Positions 8,607-17,890 of a stretch of DNA of 64,000 nucleotides are shown in pieces. The position numbers and the translations under genes were made by a program. The DNA lies in contig NZ_QENY01000005.1 of NCBI RefSeq assembly GCF_003096815.1, positions 1 through 64,000 on the forward strand. The letters run 5' to 3'. The stretch's first letter is position 1. Every line of letters starts with the position of its first letter. Source of the DNA: Hallella colorans (GTDB lineage Bacteria > Bacteroidota > Bacteroidia > Bacteroidales > Bacteroidaceae). A model generated the notes under the pieces. It was not told the DNA's origin. It was given only the letters and a program-made list of their open reading frames with translations, and did not search any database.

Positions 8607-9625
8607 TGGGCAAGATTAACGCTGTAATCACAGGTGTGGGTGGCTACGTGCCCGACTATGTTCTCACTAACGAGGAACTGTCTCGCATGGTAGATACCAA
8701 TGATGAGTGGATCACCACACGTGTGGGTATCAAAGAGCGCCGCATCCTCAAGGAAGAAGGGCTCGGAAGCAGTTACATGGGGCGTAAAGCCGCCAAGCAA
8801 CTCATGCAAAAGACAGGCGTTGATCCAGACACTATAGATGCACTCATCCTTTCCACTACCACTCCTGACTATGCGTTTCCTTCCACGGCAAGCATTGTGT
8901 TGGGAAAGTTGGGCTTGAAAAATGCGCACGCATTTGATATGTCGTGCGCTTGTTGCGGATTTCTTTACGCTATGGACACCGCATCAGCGATGATTCAGAG
9001 TGGTCGCTATAAGAAGATTATCGTGATTTCGGCCGAAAAGATGTCGTCTGTTGTTGACTACACCGATCGCCAAACTTGCGTTCTTTTTGGCGATGGTGCT
9101 GGAGCGGTATTGGTAGAGGCGACCGAAGAAGAAGGGGTCGGTTTTCAAGACTCTTTCCTTCGCACAGATGGCAAAGGCCTTCCTTTCTTACACATGAAAG
9201 CAGGTGGTAGCGTTTGCCCTCCCTCTCATTTCACGGTGGATCATCATTTGCACTATATATATCAAGAAGGGCGCAATGTTTTTCGCCATGCTGTTACCGA
9301 TATGGGCAATGACGTTGGCGAGATTTTCAAGCGCAATGGCTTGAGTGCTGATGATGTGAATTGGGTGGTGCCCCACGAGGCCAACTTAAGGATTATCGAG
9401 GCCGTTGTCAAGCGTGCGGAGATACCTATAGAGAAGGTGATGATTAATATTGATCGTTACGGCAACACCAGTTCCGCCACCATACCTTTGGCGTTGTGGG
9501 ATTATGAGTCTAAGTTGAAAAAAGGTGACAATGTCATCATGACGGCTTTTGGAGCCGGTTTCGTTCATGGAGCCTCTTATTATAAATGGGGATATGACGG
9601 AGCGGCTGTTTCTGGTGTAAAATAA
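8606..9625 (+). CDS. fabH: Beta-ketoacyl-ACP synthase III (FabH)
   Basis: FabH condenses an acyl-CoA primer with malonyl-ACP to start type II fatty-acid synthesis. The 339-residue protein has the catalytic Cys116 in the ACCGFLY motif, the His of VPHEANLRI, and the Asn of [10 protein letters not shown]. It follows rpmF with a one-base overlap. The plsX gene often found between rpmF and fabH in other phyla is absent. A terminator follows, so the era gene downstream is probably a separate transcription unit. Confidence 0.97.
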   Translation: MGKINAVITGVGGYVPDYVLTNEELSRMVDTNDEWITTRVGIKERRILKEEGLGSSYMGRKAAKQLMQKTGVDPDTIDALILSTTTPDYAFPSTASIVLGKLGLKNAHAFDMSCACCGFLYAMDTASAMIQSGRYKKIIVISAEKMSSVVDYTDRQTCVLFGDGAGAVLVEATEEEGVGFQDSFLRTDGKGLPFLHMKAGGSVCPPSHFTVDHHLHYIYQEGRNVFRHAVTDMGNDVGEIFKRNGLSADDVNWVVPHEANLRIIEAVVKRAEIPIEKVMINIDRYGNTSSATIPLALWDYESKLKKGDNVIMTAFGAGFVHGASYYKWGYDGAAVSGVK

Positions 9626-9642
9626 GTAAATTAAACTATAAG

Positions 9643-9682
9643 AAAACGCATCCTTCAGTCTCATGAATCATGCGTTTTTTTA
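9643..9682 (+). terminator. Terminator after fabH
   Basis: AAAACGCAT at 9643-9651 pairs with ATGCGTTTT at 9669-9677, followed by a T run. The placement between fabH and era supports transcription termination there. Confidence 0.75.
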
Positions 9683-9715
9683 TTGTTTCTCCAATTTTTC
9701 TATACCATAAAAGAT

Positions 9716-10597
9716 ATGCACAAAGCAGGCTTCGTAAATATTGTGGGCAATCCCAATGTGGGCAAGTCGACGCTGATGAACCAGCTTGTTGGCGAGAAAA
9801 TAAGTATAGCCACTTTTAAGGCACAGACCACGCGCCATCGCATCATGGGCATTGTGAACACACCAGAGACACAGATAGTATTCTCTGACACGCCTGGGGT
9901 GTTGAAACCAAACTACAAGATGCAAGAGATGATGCTGGCTTTCTCGGAGTCGGCGCTTGCGGATGCGGATATTCTGCTCTATGTCACCGATGTAGTGGAG
10001 AACCCGGAAAAGAACATTGAGTTCTTGAACAAGGTCAAGACCATGACTATCCCGGTGATTTTACTTATCAACAAAATAGACGAAAGCGACCAACAGCATC
10101 TTGGTGATATTGTGGAGAAGTGGCACGCTCTACTCCCTAACGCAGAAATCTTGCCGATCTCGGCTCAAAACAAGTTTGGTATTGATATTCTGATGAAGCG
10201 TATTGTTGAGCTGTTGCCCGAAAGCCCAGCTTATTTTGACAAAGACCAGCTCACGGATAAACCTTCCAAATTCTTTGTCTCGGAGATCATTCGCGAGAAA
10301 ATTTTGCGTTATTACGACAAGGAGATACCTTACTCGGTAGAGGTGTTGGTTGAACAATTTCGAGAGAGCGAAAACCTCATACGTATCAATGCGGTGATAT
10401 ATGTGGAGCGCGATTCGCAGAAAGGCATTATCATTGGGCATCAAGGCACTGCGCTAAAACGTGTGTCTTCAGAGGCGCGAAAAAGTTTGGAGACCTTTTT
10501 TGGCAAGAAAATTTTTCTCGAGATGTTTGTCAAAGTTGACAAGGATTGGCGAAACTCTCAAAAAGAGTTGGACCATTTCGGATACAATCCGCGATAA
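9716..10597 (+). CDS. era: GTPase Era
   Basis: Era is an essential GTPase that binds the 3' end of 16S rRNA during 30S assembly. The 293-residue product has the G1 loop GNPNVGKST, the G3 motif DTPG, the G4 motif NKID, an SA-type G5, and a C-terminal KH domain with the IIGHQG segment. The start is the ATG at 9716 (MHKAGFVNIVG). A TTG-initiated extension from 9683 would run into the terminator upstream. der lies 165 bp downstream. Confidence 0.97.
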   Translation: MHKAGFVNIVGNPNVGKSTLMNQLVGEKISIATFKAQTTRHRIMGIVNTPETQIVFSDTPGVLKPNYKMQEMMLAFSESALADADILLYVTDVVENPEKNIEFLNKVKTMTIPVILLINKIDESDQQHLGDIVEKWHALLPNAEILPISAQNKFGIDILMKRIVELLPESPAYFDKDQLTDKPSKFFVSEIIREKILRYYDKEIPYSVEVLVEQFRESENLIRINAVIYVERDSQKGIIIGHQGTALKRVSSEARKSLETFFGKKIFLEMFVKVDKDWRNSQKELDHFGYNPR

Positions 10598-10762
10598 ATC
10601 TTTTTCTTGGAATGAGGTAAGGTAAGTGTAGAGAAAGAAGTGGAAGACATTGTTCATCCTTGTAATTATACTTATCATACTTTTAAACTTACCCAACTTC
10701 TCTCTCTTCTCTGGAGTGCTTTCTCCTGTTTTAAGAACAACCCCTTTAATATTGATATAGAT

Positions 10763-12076
10763 ATGGCAAATTTAGTAGCAATCGTAGGACGTCCCAATGT
10801 GGGCAAGTCTACACTTTTCAACCGTCTCACCCAGTCGCGTCAAGCCATCGTTAGCAATGTGGCTGGCACCACTCGCGACCGCCAATATGGCAAATGCAAT
10901 TGGAATGATCGGGAGTTCTCGGTCGTAGACACGGGTGGATGGGTTGTGAAATCTGATGATATTTTCGAGGGTGCCATACGCCAGCAAGTGAAGATAGCGG
11001 CTGATGAGGCCGACTTGGTGCTGTTCTTGGTGGATGTGGAGACAGGACTCACCGATTGGGACGAGGATGTAGCGGCAATCTTGCGCCGCGCCAAGCTGCC
11101 TGTGATACTCGTGGCTAACAAGGTGGATAATAGTGGTGAGGCATACGTGGCTGCCGAGTTTTACAAGCTTGGCTTGGGCGACCCTGTTTGCGTGAGCGCT
11201 GCCACGGGCGGTGGTACGGGCGACTTGCTCGACCTTGTCATACAGAAACTGCCTTCTGAGGCCAACGAGGAGCCGCTGGATGATATACCGCGCTTCGCTG
11301 TCGTGGGCAGGCCCAACGCTGGCAAGTCGAGCTTGATAAACGCCTTTGTAGGCGAGGAACGCAATATCGTGACCGAGATAGCGGGCACCACGCGCGACAG
11401 TATTTATACCCGTTACGACAAGTTTGGCTTTGATTTTTATCTTGTTGATACAGCTGGCATACGTCGCAAGAACAAGGTGACCGAGGACTTGGAGTTTTAC
11501 AGTGTGATGCGCAGCATCCGCGCCATAGAGAACAGCGATGTATGTATATTGATGATCGATGCCACGCGTGGCATAGAGGCGCAAGACATGAACATCTTCC
11601 AGCTCATACAGCGTAACAGAAAGAGCTTGGTCGTAGTGGTAAACAAGTGGGACTTGGTGGAGAATAAAGACCAAAAAGTAATCAAGACGTTTGAGAGTGC
11701 CATCCGGGAGCGCATGGCCCCATTCACCGACTTCCCCATTATCTTCGCCTCTGCTCTCACCAAGCAGCGCATATTCAAGGTGCTTGAGACGGCCAAACAG
11801 GTCTATCTCAACCGTACATCCCGCGTGGGAACTACCAAGCTCAACGAGGTGATGCTTCCCATTATCGAGCAAACGCCACCTCCATCTATCAAGGGCAAAT
11901 ATATCAAGATAAAATATTGCTCGCAGTTGCCCAACACGCAGATACCCTCTTTCGTGTTTTATGCTAATCTGCCGCAATATGTCAAGGAGAACTATCGTCG
12001 TTTTCTCGAAAACAAGATACGTGAGCATTGGCCCATGCACGGATGTCCCATCCATGTGTTTGTCAGAAAAAAATAG
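10763..12076 (+). CDS. der: GTPase Der (EngA)
   Basis: Der is a double GTPase needed for 50S subunit maturation. The 437-residue protein has two G domains in tandem, with [13 protein letters not shown] and NKVD in the first and [13 protein letters not shown] and NKWD in the second, and a C-terminal KH-like domain ([19 protein letters not shown]). The start is ATG 10763 (MANLVAIVG). The frame is open upstream to 10640, but those residues are not part of the family. The 165-bp gap before it contains competing inverted repeats. Confidence 0.97.
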   Translation: MANLVAIVGRPNVGKSTLFNRLTQSRQAIVSNVAGTTRDRQYGKCNWNDREFSVVDTGGWVVKSDDIFEGAIRQQVKIAADEADLVLFLVDVETGLTDWDEDVAAILRRAKLPVILVANKVDNSGEAYVAAEFYKLGLGDPVCVSAATGGGTGDLLDLVIQKLPSEANEEPLDDIPRFAVVGRPNAGKSSLINAFVGEERNIVTEIAGTTRDSIYTRYDKFGFDFYLVDTAGIRRKNKVTEDLEFYSVMRSIRAIENSDVCILMIDATRGIEAQDMNIFQLIQRNRKSLVVVVNKWDLVENKDQKVIKTFESAIRERMAPFTDFPIIFASALTKQRIFKVLETAKQVYLNRTSRVGTTKLNEVMLPIIEQTPPPSIKGKYIKIKYCSQLPNTQIPSFVFYANLPQYVKENYRRFLENKIREHWPMHGCPIHVFVRKK

Positions 12077-12148
12077 GGTTGGCACGGCGACCTGCACGTT
12101 GCTCGAGCATCCCAAACGAAAGTCTGCCCCCATAAAATCTGTTTTAGA

Positions 12149-12541
12149 GTGAGGAAAATACTATTTTTGATACTTGCCACATGTGCGGCTTGTTGGAGCT
12201 GTAGCGATGGTCCCGTCCCTGAGGAGCGAGCCGCACGAGCCGCAAAAGTGTACTACGACTGGTTGATACAAGGCAAATACGAAGATTTTGTCGATGGCAG
12301 GTATCAACCCGAAGCCATACCTCCGGCCTATCGCCAGCAACTCATTGCGAACGCCAAAATGTTTGTGGGCGAGCAGCAAGCCGCCCACAAAGGATTGAAA
12401 GAGGTACGCGTGGCTACTGCTACTGTCGATACCGCTCGCCATGTGGCCAACGTGTTTCTTATCTTTGTTTATGGAGACAGCACCACCGAGGAAGTGTTAG
12501 TGCCTATGATTGAAAACAAAGATGTCTGGTATATGCGTTGA
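12149..12541 (+). CDS. Small putative lipoprotein, DUF4878-like
   Basis: The 130-residue product starts at GTG 12149. It has a short hydrophobic leader and a candidate lipidation site at Cys18 (CAACWSC), though the lipobox is not ideal. The body (KVYYDWLIQGKYEDFVDG, then VATVDTARHVANVFLIFVYGDS and a final VWYMR) resembles DUF4878/NTF2-like lipoproteins, which are common and uncharacterised in Bacteroidales. It lies 72 bp after der, and a terminator is not obvious. The family call is from pattern only. Confidence 0.65.
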   Translation: MRKILFLILATCAACWSCSDGPVPEERAARAAKVYYDWLIQGKYEDFVDGRYQPEAIPPAYRQQLIANAKMFVGEQQAAHKGLKEVRVATATVDTARHVANVFLIFVYGDSTTEEVLVPMIENKDVWYMR

Positions 12542-13315
12542 GCGTGATATGCCTTTGCTATTCGTTTGGATGCGTGTTGACGTTCGTGGCTTGATATTCC
12601 AGTTCTTTATTGTTGAGTTGTTGACGATTTTTCTTTAGTCTGTTTGCTCGTATGGCAACACTTGGCGGATTTGAGAAAAATACGTTGAAAAATCACGACA
12701 AAACCCTTCTGCTCCTTGCGCTATTTGCAAAATCTAAGTTGATGGCTCGAAAATAATCTAAAATTGCGAGTTTTTTGTAACGCCCTAATCATAACCTTGT
12801 TATGTTTTTCTTGCGTTGTTGTCGCCATCATAGTTTTCAAAATGTTTTGCGTTTAAGGCTTATTGACGTGTCGTTGGATACCTAATTGCAGTGCGATAAA
12901 GGTTTAAACGTTGAGCGTATAGGCCCTAAAGGGAGCGCGTTTAATACTTATTCGTGACAGCTCGAAGTTTCTGCACGTTGAAATATCATAATTTTTGCGA
13001 TTTATTTTCATGCGAATGGGCCAAAACAAGTTTATTCCTTCTCTATAATGATGAATAAACAAGATTGTTTTTTACGACTGTTTTTTTTACATTTTGGTTG
13101 CTTGTGCGTGTGCTTCTCAAAACTTGCTATAGGTTCGATCGCTAAACTTTCCTTGCGTCTGCTTTTCTTGTTTGTGGCGTGTGTCGTATTGCTATGCGAA
13201 GTGCGCTCACTACGTGGGCGCGGCAAAATGTGTCAATGGGTGTGTTGTGGCGTTGTGGCTATAACCCTTTCGGTTCATTGGTCGTACCCCAATCGTTGGC
13301 TATGCCACCTTTCTT
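12542..13315. other. Gene-free convergent region, 774 bp
   Basis: The space separates the plus-strand lipoprotein and the minus-strand mlaF. It holds a weak copy of the 21-bp motif near 12660 and the 22-bp-period array at 12852-12961. A frame at 13048-13449 is cysteine- and leucine-rich, overlaps mlaF, and looks spurious. Confidence 0.65.
12852..12961 (+). repeat. 22-bp tandem array B, five degenerate units
   Basis: Units begin at 12852, 12874, 12896, 12918 and 12940. They keep the family pattern: a T/A-rich start such as TTTAA, TTGGA or TATAG, CTTA/CCTAA around positions 8-12, and ends such as TCG or GCG. Sequence identity between units is low, but the period is exact and the count is again five. 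Confidence 0.78.
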
Positions 13316-14077
13316 TTAGTCGTCATTCTCCACTTGTTTCACCTTTTGGAAAAGGTCGCTGGCAAAGACAAAATCGTTCAGCCGCTTGTTGGTGGCTTCC
13401 ATTACCTCGTCCTTGTTGCCCTGCCATTCACTTCGCCCCTTGTAAATGAATAGAATGTTTTCGCCGATACCCATCACTGAGTTCATGTCGTGGGTGTTAA
13501 TAATGGTTGTCATGTTAAATTCTTTGGTGATTTCTGACAGCAGATTATCAATGACGAGCGATGTTTTGGGGTCGAGCCCAGAGTTGGGCTCGTCACAAAA
13601 AAGATATTTGGGATTAAGTACAATAGCTCTCGCAATGGCTACGCGCTTTTGCATGCCACCTGAAATCTCACCCGGAAACTTGTTTTCCGCATCTATGAGA
13701 TTAACCCGGTCAAGACATTCTTGTGCTCTTTTTACACGGTCGCGGTAAGTGTTGGAGGAGAACATGTCGAGCGGAAATTGCACGTTCTCAAGCACCGACA
13801 GAGAGTCGAACAGCGCGGAGTTCTGAAAGATCATGCCCATCTCTCGGCGCATTAGCACACGTTCTTTCTTGGTCATTGTCACAAAATCTCGCCCATCGTA
13901 TATCACCTCACCTTGGGTGGGCTCAAGCAGTCCGACAATGTTTTTCACCAATACGGTTTTCCCCGACCCGCTTTGGCCGATGATCAAGTTGGTCTTTCCT
14001 GTGAGGAACGTGGCGTTGATGTCTCGCAGAACGGTTTTATCCTCAAAAGACTTGGTAAGGTTTTTAACTTCAATCAT
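13316..14077 (-). CDS. mlaF: ABC transporter ATPase, MlaF-like
   Basis: This 253-residue ATPase belongs to the Mla/MCE phospholipid-transport family that moves lipids between the two membranes. It has Walker A GQSGSGKT, the signature EISGGMQKR with the Met-Gln typical of MlaF, and Walker B YLFCDEPNSGLD. The start is ATG 14077 (MIEVKNLTKSFED). Upstream residues in the same open frame lie within mlaE. It follows mlaE by 29 bp. The substrate-binding MCE protein MlaD is not adjacent. Confidence 0.9.
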   Translation of the reverse strand: MIEVKNLTKSFEDKTVLRDINATFLTGKTNLIIGQSGSGKTVLVKNIVGLLEPTQGEVIYDGRDFVTMTKKERVLMRREMGMIFQNSALFDSLSVLENVQFPLDMFSSNTYRDRVKRAQECLDRVNLIDAENKFPGEISGGMQKRVAIARAIVLNPKYLFCDEPNSGLDPKTSLVIDNLLSEITKEFNMTTIINTHDMNSVMGIGENILFIYKGRSEWQGNKDEVMEATNKRLNDFVFASDLFQKVKQVENDD

Positions 14078-14106
14078 GTTTGCAAGATGACTTTTAAGCA
14101 GGCTTT

Positions 14107-14865
14107 CTATGAGAGTAATTGTGTGAGAAATACGTCTGAAAACAGGATGAGCACACTGCTGCTCACCACAGCTTTGGTAGATGCCTCGCCCACTTCTACG
14201 GACCCTCCCTGGACGGTATAGCCGTAATGGGACGAAACGCTGGCGATGATAAAAGCAAAAAACAAGCTCTTGATGATGCTCATCCACACATACCACTGGT
14301 TGAAATAATGGGTCATACCTGCGGTGAGGTCCTCTGGTGGCATCATGTGTCCAATGTATGCGGTGGCGTATGCACCTACAGTGCTCATGGCCATAGAGAT
14401 GATTACGAGAAAAGGCATGATGGCCAACAATCCCAATATTTTGGGCAAGATGAGATAACAGGCAGAGTTTATTCCCATGATATCGAGTGCGTCTATCTGC
14501 TGGGTAACACGCATCGTGCCTAATTCGGAGGCGATGTTAGAGCCCACCTTGCCAGAAAGTATGAGGCACATGATGGAGCTGGAAAACTCGAGCAAGGTTA
14601 TCTCTCGCGTGACATAGCCCGTTACCCATCTCGGCATCCATGGACTCTGGATGTTTACTTTCATCTGAATGCAGATGACGGCACCAATGAAGAAGCTGAT
14701 AAGTAATACGATGCCAATAGAGTCGACACCGAGTTGGGACATGTCTTTGATAAATCTTTTGTAAAACATCCTGAGTCGTTCAGGGCGTGAGAACACTCGC
14801 CCCATAAGGATGAGGTAACTACCTACGGTGCTGAGATACTTGTGTAGTATGTGAATGACAAACAT
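14107..14865 (-). CDS. mlaE: ABC transporter permease, MlaE-like
   Basis: The 252-residue inner-membrane permease has the family's five or so helices and signatures: SFFIGAVICIQMKVN, then LEFSSSIMCLILSGKVGSNIASELGTMRVTEQ-like sequence (here RVTQQIDALDIMG), and a C-terminal GSVEVGEASTKAVVSS. It forms the membrane part of an Mla-type lipid transporter with the MlaF ATPase downstream. The start at 14865 (MFVIHILHKY) agrees with the promoter at 14885-14892, since longer frames would begin upstream of that box. Confidence 0.9.
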   Translation of the reverse strand: MFVIHILHKYLSTVGSYLILMGRVFSRPERLRMFYKRFIKDMSQLGVDSIGIVLLISFFIGAVICIQMKVNIQSPWMPRWVTGYVTREITLLEFSSSIMCLILSGKVGSNIASELGTMRVTQQIDALDIMGINSACYLILPKILGLLAIMPFLVIISMAMSTVGAYATAYIGHMMPPEDLTAGMTHYFNQWYVWMSIIKSLFFAFIIASVSSHYGYTVQGGSVEVGEASTKAVVSSSVLILFSDVFLTQLLS

Positions 14866-14884
14866 CTGTACTTGCTTAGTAGAT

Positions 14885-14892
14885 GCAAAAGT
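14885..14892 (-). promoter_or_regulatory. -7 promoter box of mlaE-mlaF
   Basis: Read on the minus strand the site is TACTTTTG followed by C, 19 bp upstream of the mlaE start. It stands back to back with the lptB promoter at 14969-14976. Confidence 0.65.
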
Positions 14893-14968
14893 AACCAAAT
14901 TCCTCTTAAAAACTACAACTATTCTAATAGTTTTTATTAATAACAACGTAGATTAGATGTTTTTTTAG

Positions 14969-14976
14969 TATTTTTG
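14969..14976 (+). promoter_or_regulatory. -7 promoter box of lptB with long leader
   Basis: TATTTTTG followed by C matches the consensus. The next gene starts 192 bp later, so the mRNA would have an unusually long leader (14977-15168). That leader contains a small hairpin with arms ATGAACA at 15050-15056 and TGTTCAT at 15062-15068. Confidence 0.5.
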
Positions 14977-15168
14977 CATCTCAAACCTTTGTGTTCCCGA
15001 ACATTGCGGGCGGTGGCATGCTTGTGCGTTTGGCGGCGGTATGGTGTCGATGAACACGTGATGTTCATACGTTTCCATGTGCCACACACTTATTTAAAAG
15101 GGTTTGTGCTATATGGCGTATGAGACAGTTTGATAGGCAATACGCTAAAACTGAAAGTGTAAAAATCT

Positions 15169-16125
15169 ATGTCTGAAACAATAAAAACATTAGAAGACGA
15201 CATGCAGGCAGCTTCGCAGGATCTGATGTCAGAATCGGAACAAGACCGTGACGCGCGTCTTGATATTGATAATATGACGCCCGAGGAGGTTGACGAGCTG
15301 CTGCGTGAGAAATTGAAACACAAAGAGCTGCGTGCCGAGGGATTGGTGAAGCGATATGGTCGGCGTACAGTGGCTGATCAAGTGACGTTCAATGTTAGGC
15401 AGGGAGAGATTGTTGGATTGCTTGGACCTAATGGCGCCGGCAAGACCACGTCGTTCTATATGACCACAGGGCTCATCATTCCCAATGCTGGCAAAGTGTT
15501 TATCGATGACAAGGATATAACAGGATATCCAGTCTATAAGCGTGCGCGGGCTGGCATAGGCTATTTGCCACAAGAGGCCAGCGTGTTTCGCAAGATGAGC
15601 GTAGAGGACAACATTATGTCTGTATTGGAAATGACAGACATGAGCCGTGAACAGCAGTTGGCCAAGCTGGAAAGCCTAATCGACGAGTTTCGCCTCAATA
15701 AAGTGCGAAAAAACAAGGGTGACAGGCTCTCGGGAGGTGAACGGCGACGCACGGAGATAGCTCGCTGTTTGGCCATAGATCCAAAATTCATCATGCTCGA
15801 CGAGCCTTTTGCTGGCGTCGATCCTATCGCTGTGGAGGATATCCAGCACATTGTGTGGCGACTGAAATATCGCAATATTGGAATCTTGATAACCGACCAC
15901 AATGTGCAGGAGACACTCTCCATCGTGGATCGCGGATATCTGCTCTTTGAGGGGCGCATCCTTTTTCAAGGTAGCCCAGAGGTGTTGTCGGCTAACGAGG
16001 TGGTGCGCAAGAACTATCTGAGCGATAATTTTGTTTATCGAAAGTTCCAGTCGAACGAGGAAGATCGAGCCGTCGCCGAAGAGTCAAGAAAATCTCTGCT
16101 GAATGAATTGTATAGTAAAAAATAA
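15169..16125 (+). CDS. lptB: LPS-export ABC ATPase LptB with N-terminal extension
   Basis: LptB powers extraction of lipopolysaccharide from the inner membrane with LptF and LptG. The 318-residue product has Walker [10 protein letters not shown], the signature [10 protein letters not shown], Walker [13 protein letters not shown] and the switch His in ITDHN. The usual protein is about 240 residues. Here about 55 acidic, helical residues precede the ATPase core, and about 20 follow it. [10 protein letters not shown] at residue 36 is an alternative start that would remove most of the extension. A promoter lies at 14969. Confidence 0.92.
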   Translation: MSETIKTLEDDMQAASQDLMSESEQDRDARLDIDNMTPEEVDELLREKLKHKELRAEGLVKRYGRRTVADQVTFNVRQGEIVGLLGPNGAGKTTSFYMTTGLIIPNAGKVFIDDKDITGYPVYKRARAGIGYLPQEASVFRKMSVEDNIMSVLEMTDMSREQQLAKLESLIDEFRLNKVRKNKGDRLSGGERRRTEIARCLAIDPKFIMLDEPFAGVDPIAVEDIQHIVWRLKYRNIGILITDHNVQETLSIVDRGYLLFEGRILFQGSPEVLSANEVVRKNYLSDNFVYRKFQSNEEDRAVAEESRKSLLNELYSKK

Positions 16126-16168
16126 TAATTTTTAGTTATATATATTAGGCATATTCATCAAATATGGC

Positions 16169-16176
16169 TAACTTTG
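16169..16176 (+). promoter_or_regulatory. -7 promoter box of trigger factor
   Basis: TAACTTTG followed by C lies 62 bp upstream of the tig start codon. Confidence 0.7.
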
Positions 16177-16238
16177 CGCTTTAAAATCGCAATAATCCCC
16201 TTTAAGAAATACAAATATTAAAATAATAAAAATTAGAA

Positions 16239-17594
16239 ATGAAAGTATCATTTGAAGCCCCTGACAAAATCAACGGTTTGCTGACGATCACCGTAGAAGA
16301 AGACGATTACAAGGAAGATGTCGAGAAGACACTAAAGGAATATCGCAAGAAGGCCAATGTGCCAGGCTTCCGTCCGGGACAGGTTCCTATGGGCATGATT
16401 AAACGCCAATTTGGCTCAGCGATCAAGATGGATGCCGTCAACAAGCTGCTTGGAAACGAGATCGAGAAATATATCTCCGAAAACAATATACAGATGCTTG
16501 GTGAGCCCTTAGGATCTGAGAAGCAAGAAGCGCAAGATTTAGAGGCGGCACCACCTTACACATTCATGTTTGATATTGCCATTGCGCCAGAGTTTAAGGT
16601 TGAGCTTACGAACAAGGATAAAATAGATTACTATGACATACAGGTGGACGATGAGCTTGTGGACAAACAAGTGAAAATGTTTGCCGCGCGTATGGGTAAG
16701 AATGTGAGCGTGGAAGAGTATCAAGATGGAGATTTGCTCAAAGGCGACATGCGTGAACTTGACGACAAGGGTAACACCAAGGAGGAAGGTCTCACCGTAG
16801 AGGATGCCGTGATAATGCCTAAATATATCAAGGTGGATGAGCAAAAGAAAATCTTTGACGGTGCCAAAAAGGGTGATATCATCACATTTAATCCTAAAAA
16901 AGCGTATCCAGACAGCATCACGGAGGTGGCCGCTCTCTTGAAAGTGAAAAAAGAAGAGGCTGAGCAATATGCTGGCGACTTCAGTTATCAAATCACAAAT
17001 ATAGACCGTATGCAGGATCATGCAGTTGATCAGGAGCTGTTTGACCAAGTGTATGGAGCTGGAAATGTCAAAGATGAGAAAGACTTTCGCGCGAAAATCG
17101 CGGATGGGTTGAAGAAGCAATTGGAGCATGAGTCTAACTATAAATTCTTGCTTGACTTGCGTAAATACGTTGAGAACAAGGTGGGTGCCCTAACCTATCC
17201 CGATGCTCTGCTCAAGCGTATATTAAAACAAAGAAACACTGACAAGGATGAGGCAGCCATAGAAAAGAACTATGAGTTGAGTCTAAAGGAGCTTTCTTGG
17301 GATTTGATGCGTAGCCAATTGGCAGAGCAATTGAAGGTAAAGGTGACCGATGACGATGTGAAGAACGCCGCGATAGAGACCGCTCGCATGCAATTCGCAC
17401 AGTATGGCATGAACGATGTGCCAGAGATGTACGTGGAACAATACGCCGAGAATCTGCTAAAAAAAGAAGACACCAGACACAACTTTGTTAACCGGGCTGC
17501 CGATGTCAAAGTTGTGGAGGCTGTCAAACCAGTGGTGAAACTTAATAAGAAAAAAATATCTTTGGATGATTTTCAGAAGATGACCGAGGAGTAA
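16239..17594 (+). CDS. tig: Trigger factor
   Basis: Trigger factor is the ribosome-bound chaperone that meets nascent chains. The 451-residue protein has the ribosome-docking loop GFRPGQVP at about residues 44-51, a divergent middle domain, and a long helical C-terminal domain. In the middle domain the FKBP-type active-site stretch seen in proteobacterial proteins is not recognisable, so prolyl-isomerase activity is doubtful. It has its own promoter. clpP and clpX follow after a 296-bp gap, the usual tig-clpP-clpX order. Confidence 0.95.
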   Translation: MKVSFEAPDKINGLLTITVEEDDYKEDVEKTLKEYRKKANVPGFRPGQVPMGMIKRQFGSAIKMDAVNKLLGNEIEKYISENNIQMLGEPLGSEKQEAQDLEAAPPYTFMFDIAIAPEFKVELTNKDKIDYYDIQVDDELVDKQVKMFAARMGKNVSVEEYQDGDLLKGDMRELDDKGNTKEEGLTVEDAVIMPKYIKVDEQKKIFDGAKKGDIITFNPKKAYPDSITEVAALLKVKKEEAEQYAGDFSYQITNIDRMQDHAVDQELFDQVYGAGNVKDEKDFRAKIADGLKKQLEHESNYKFLLDLRKYVENKVGALTYPDALLKRILKQRNTDKDEAAIEKNYELSLKELSWDLMRSQLAEQLKVKVTDDDVKNAAIETARMQFAQYGMNDVPEMYVEQYAENLLKKEDTRHNFVNRAADVKVVEAVKPVVKLNKKKISLDDFQKMTEE

Positions 17595-17655
17595 CACGGC
17601 GACAATACCCTTTCGATATTTGGATAAACTCTGCCTAAAGGCGAGTATGCTGAGG

Positions 17656-17719
17656 AGCCATAGTATCAAGACCAGTTGCATGTGCCAGGTGAGGCGTTGG
17701 TGGTCAAGGTGCTATGGCT
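17656..17719 (+). other. Possible structured element between tig and clpP
   Basis: AGCCATAG at 17656-17663 pairs with CTATGGCT at 17712-17719, with a second possible helix GACCA (17670-17674) and TGGTC (17701-17705) inside. There is no T run, so it is not a simple terminator. It may be a 3' UTR structure, a small RNA or chance. Confidence 0.3.
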
Positions 17720-17818
17720 TCTTGGGCTATGTGAGCATTCGTGTAGAGAGTTTATCGTTAGAAAAGATTTTTTAAGAATTTTAATAAGGCTAATCAGGTC
17801 AATATCGACTTTTTTTGT

Positions 17819-17826
17819 TATCTTTG
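17819..17826 (+). promoter_or_regulatory. -7 promoter box of clpP-clpX
   Basis: TATCTTTG lies 64 bp upstream of the clpP start. A -33 element at the expected distance is not clear. Confidence 0.6.
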
Positions 17827-17890
17827 TGTTATAAATCATAGTAAGAAGAAACATTTATCGTGATTTCTTAGTACAAACAAGAAATAAAAT

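Noticed and set aside
10772-12133. A 453-codon open frame antisense to der
   Set aside because: der is certain on the plus strand. The antisense product has no domain and the frame is a by-product of codon bias.
13048-13449. A Cys/Leu-rich frame of 133 codons in the convergent gap
   Set aside because: It runs into the 3' part of mlaF, has low-quality composition and no promoter. A small membrane protein cannot be fully excluded.
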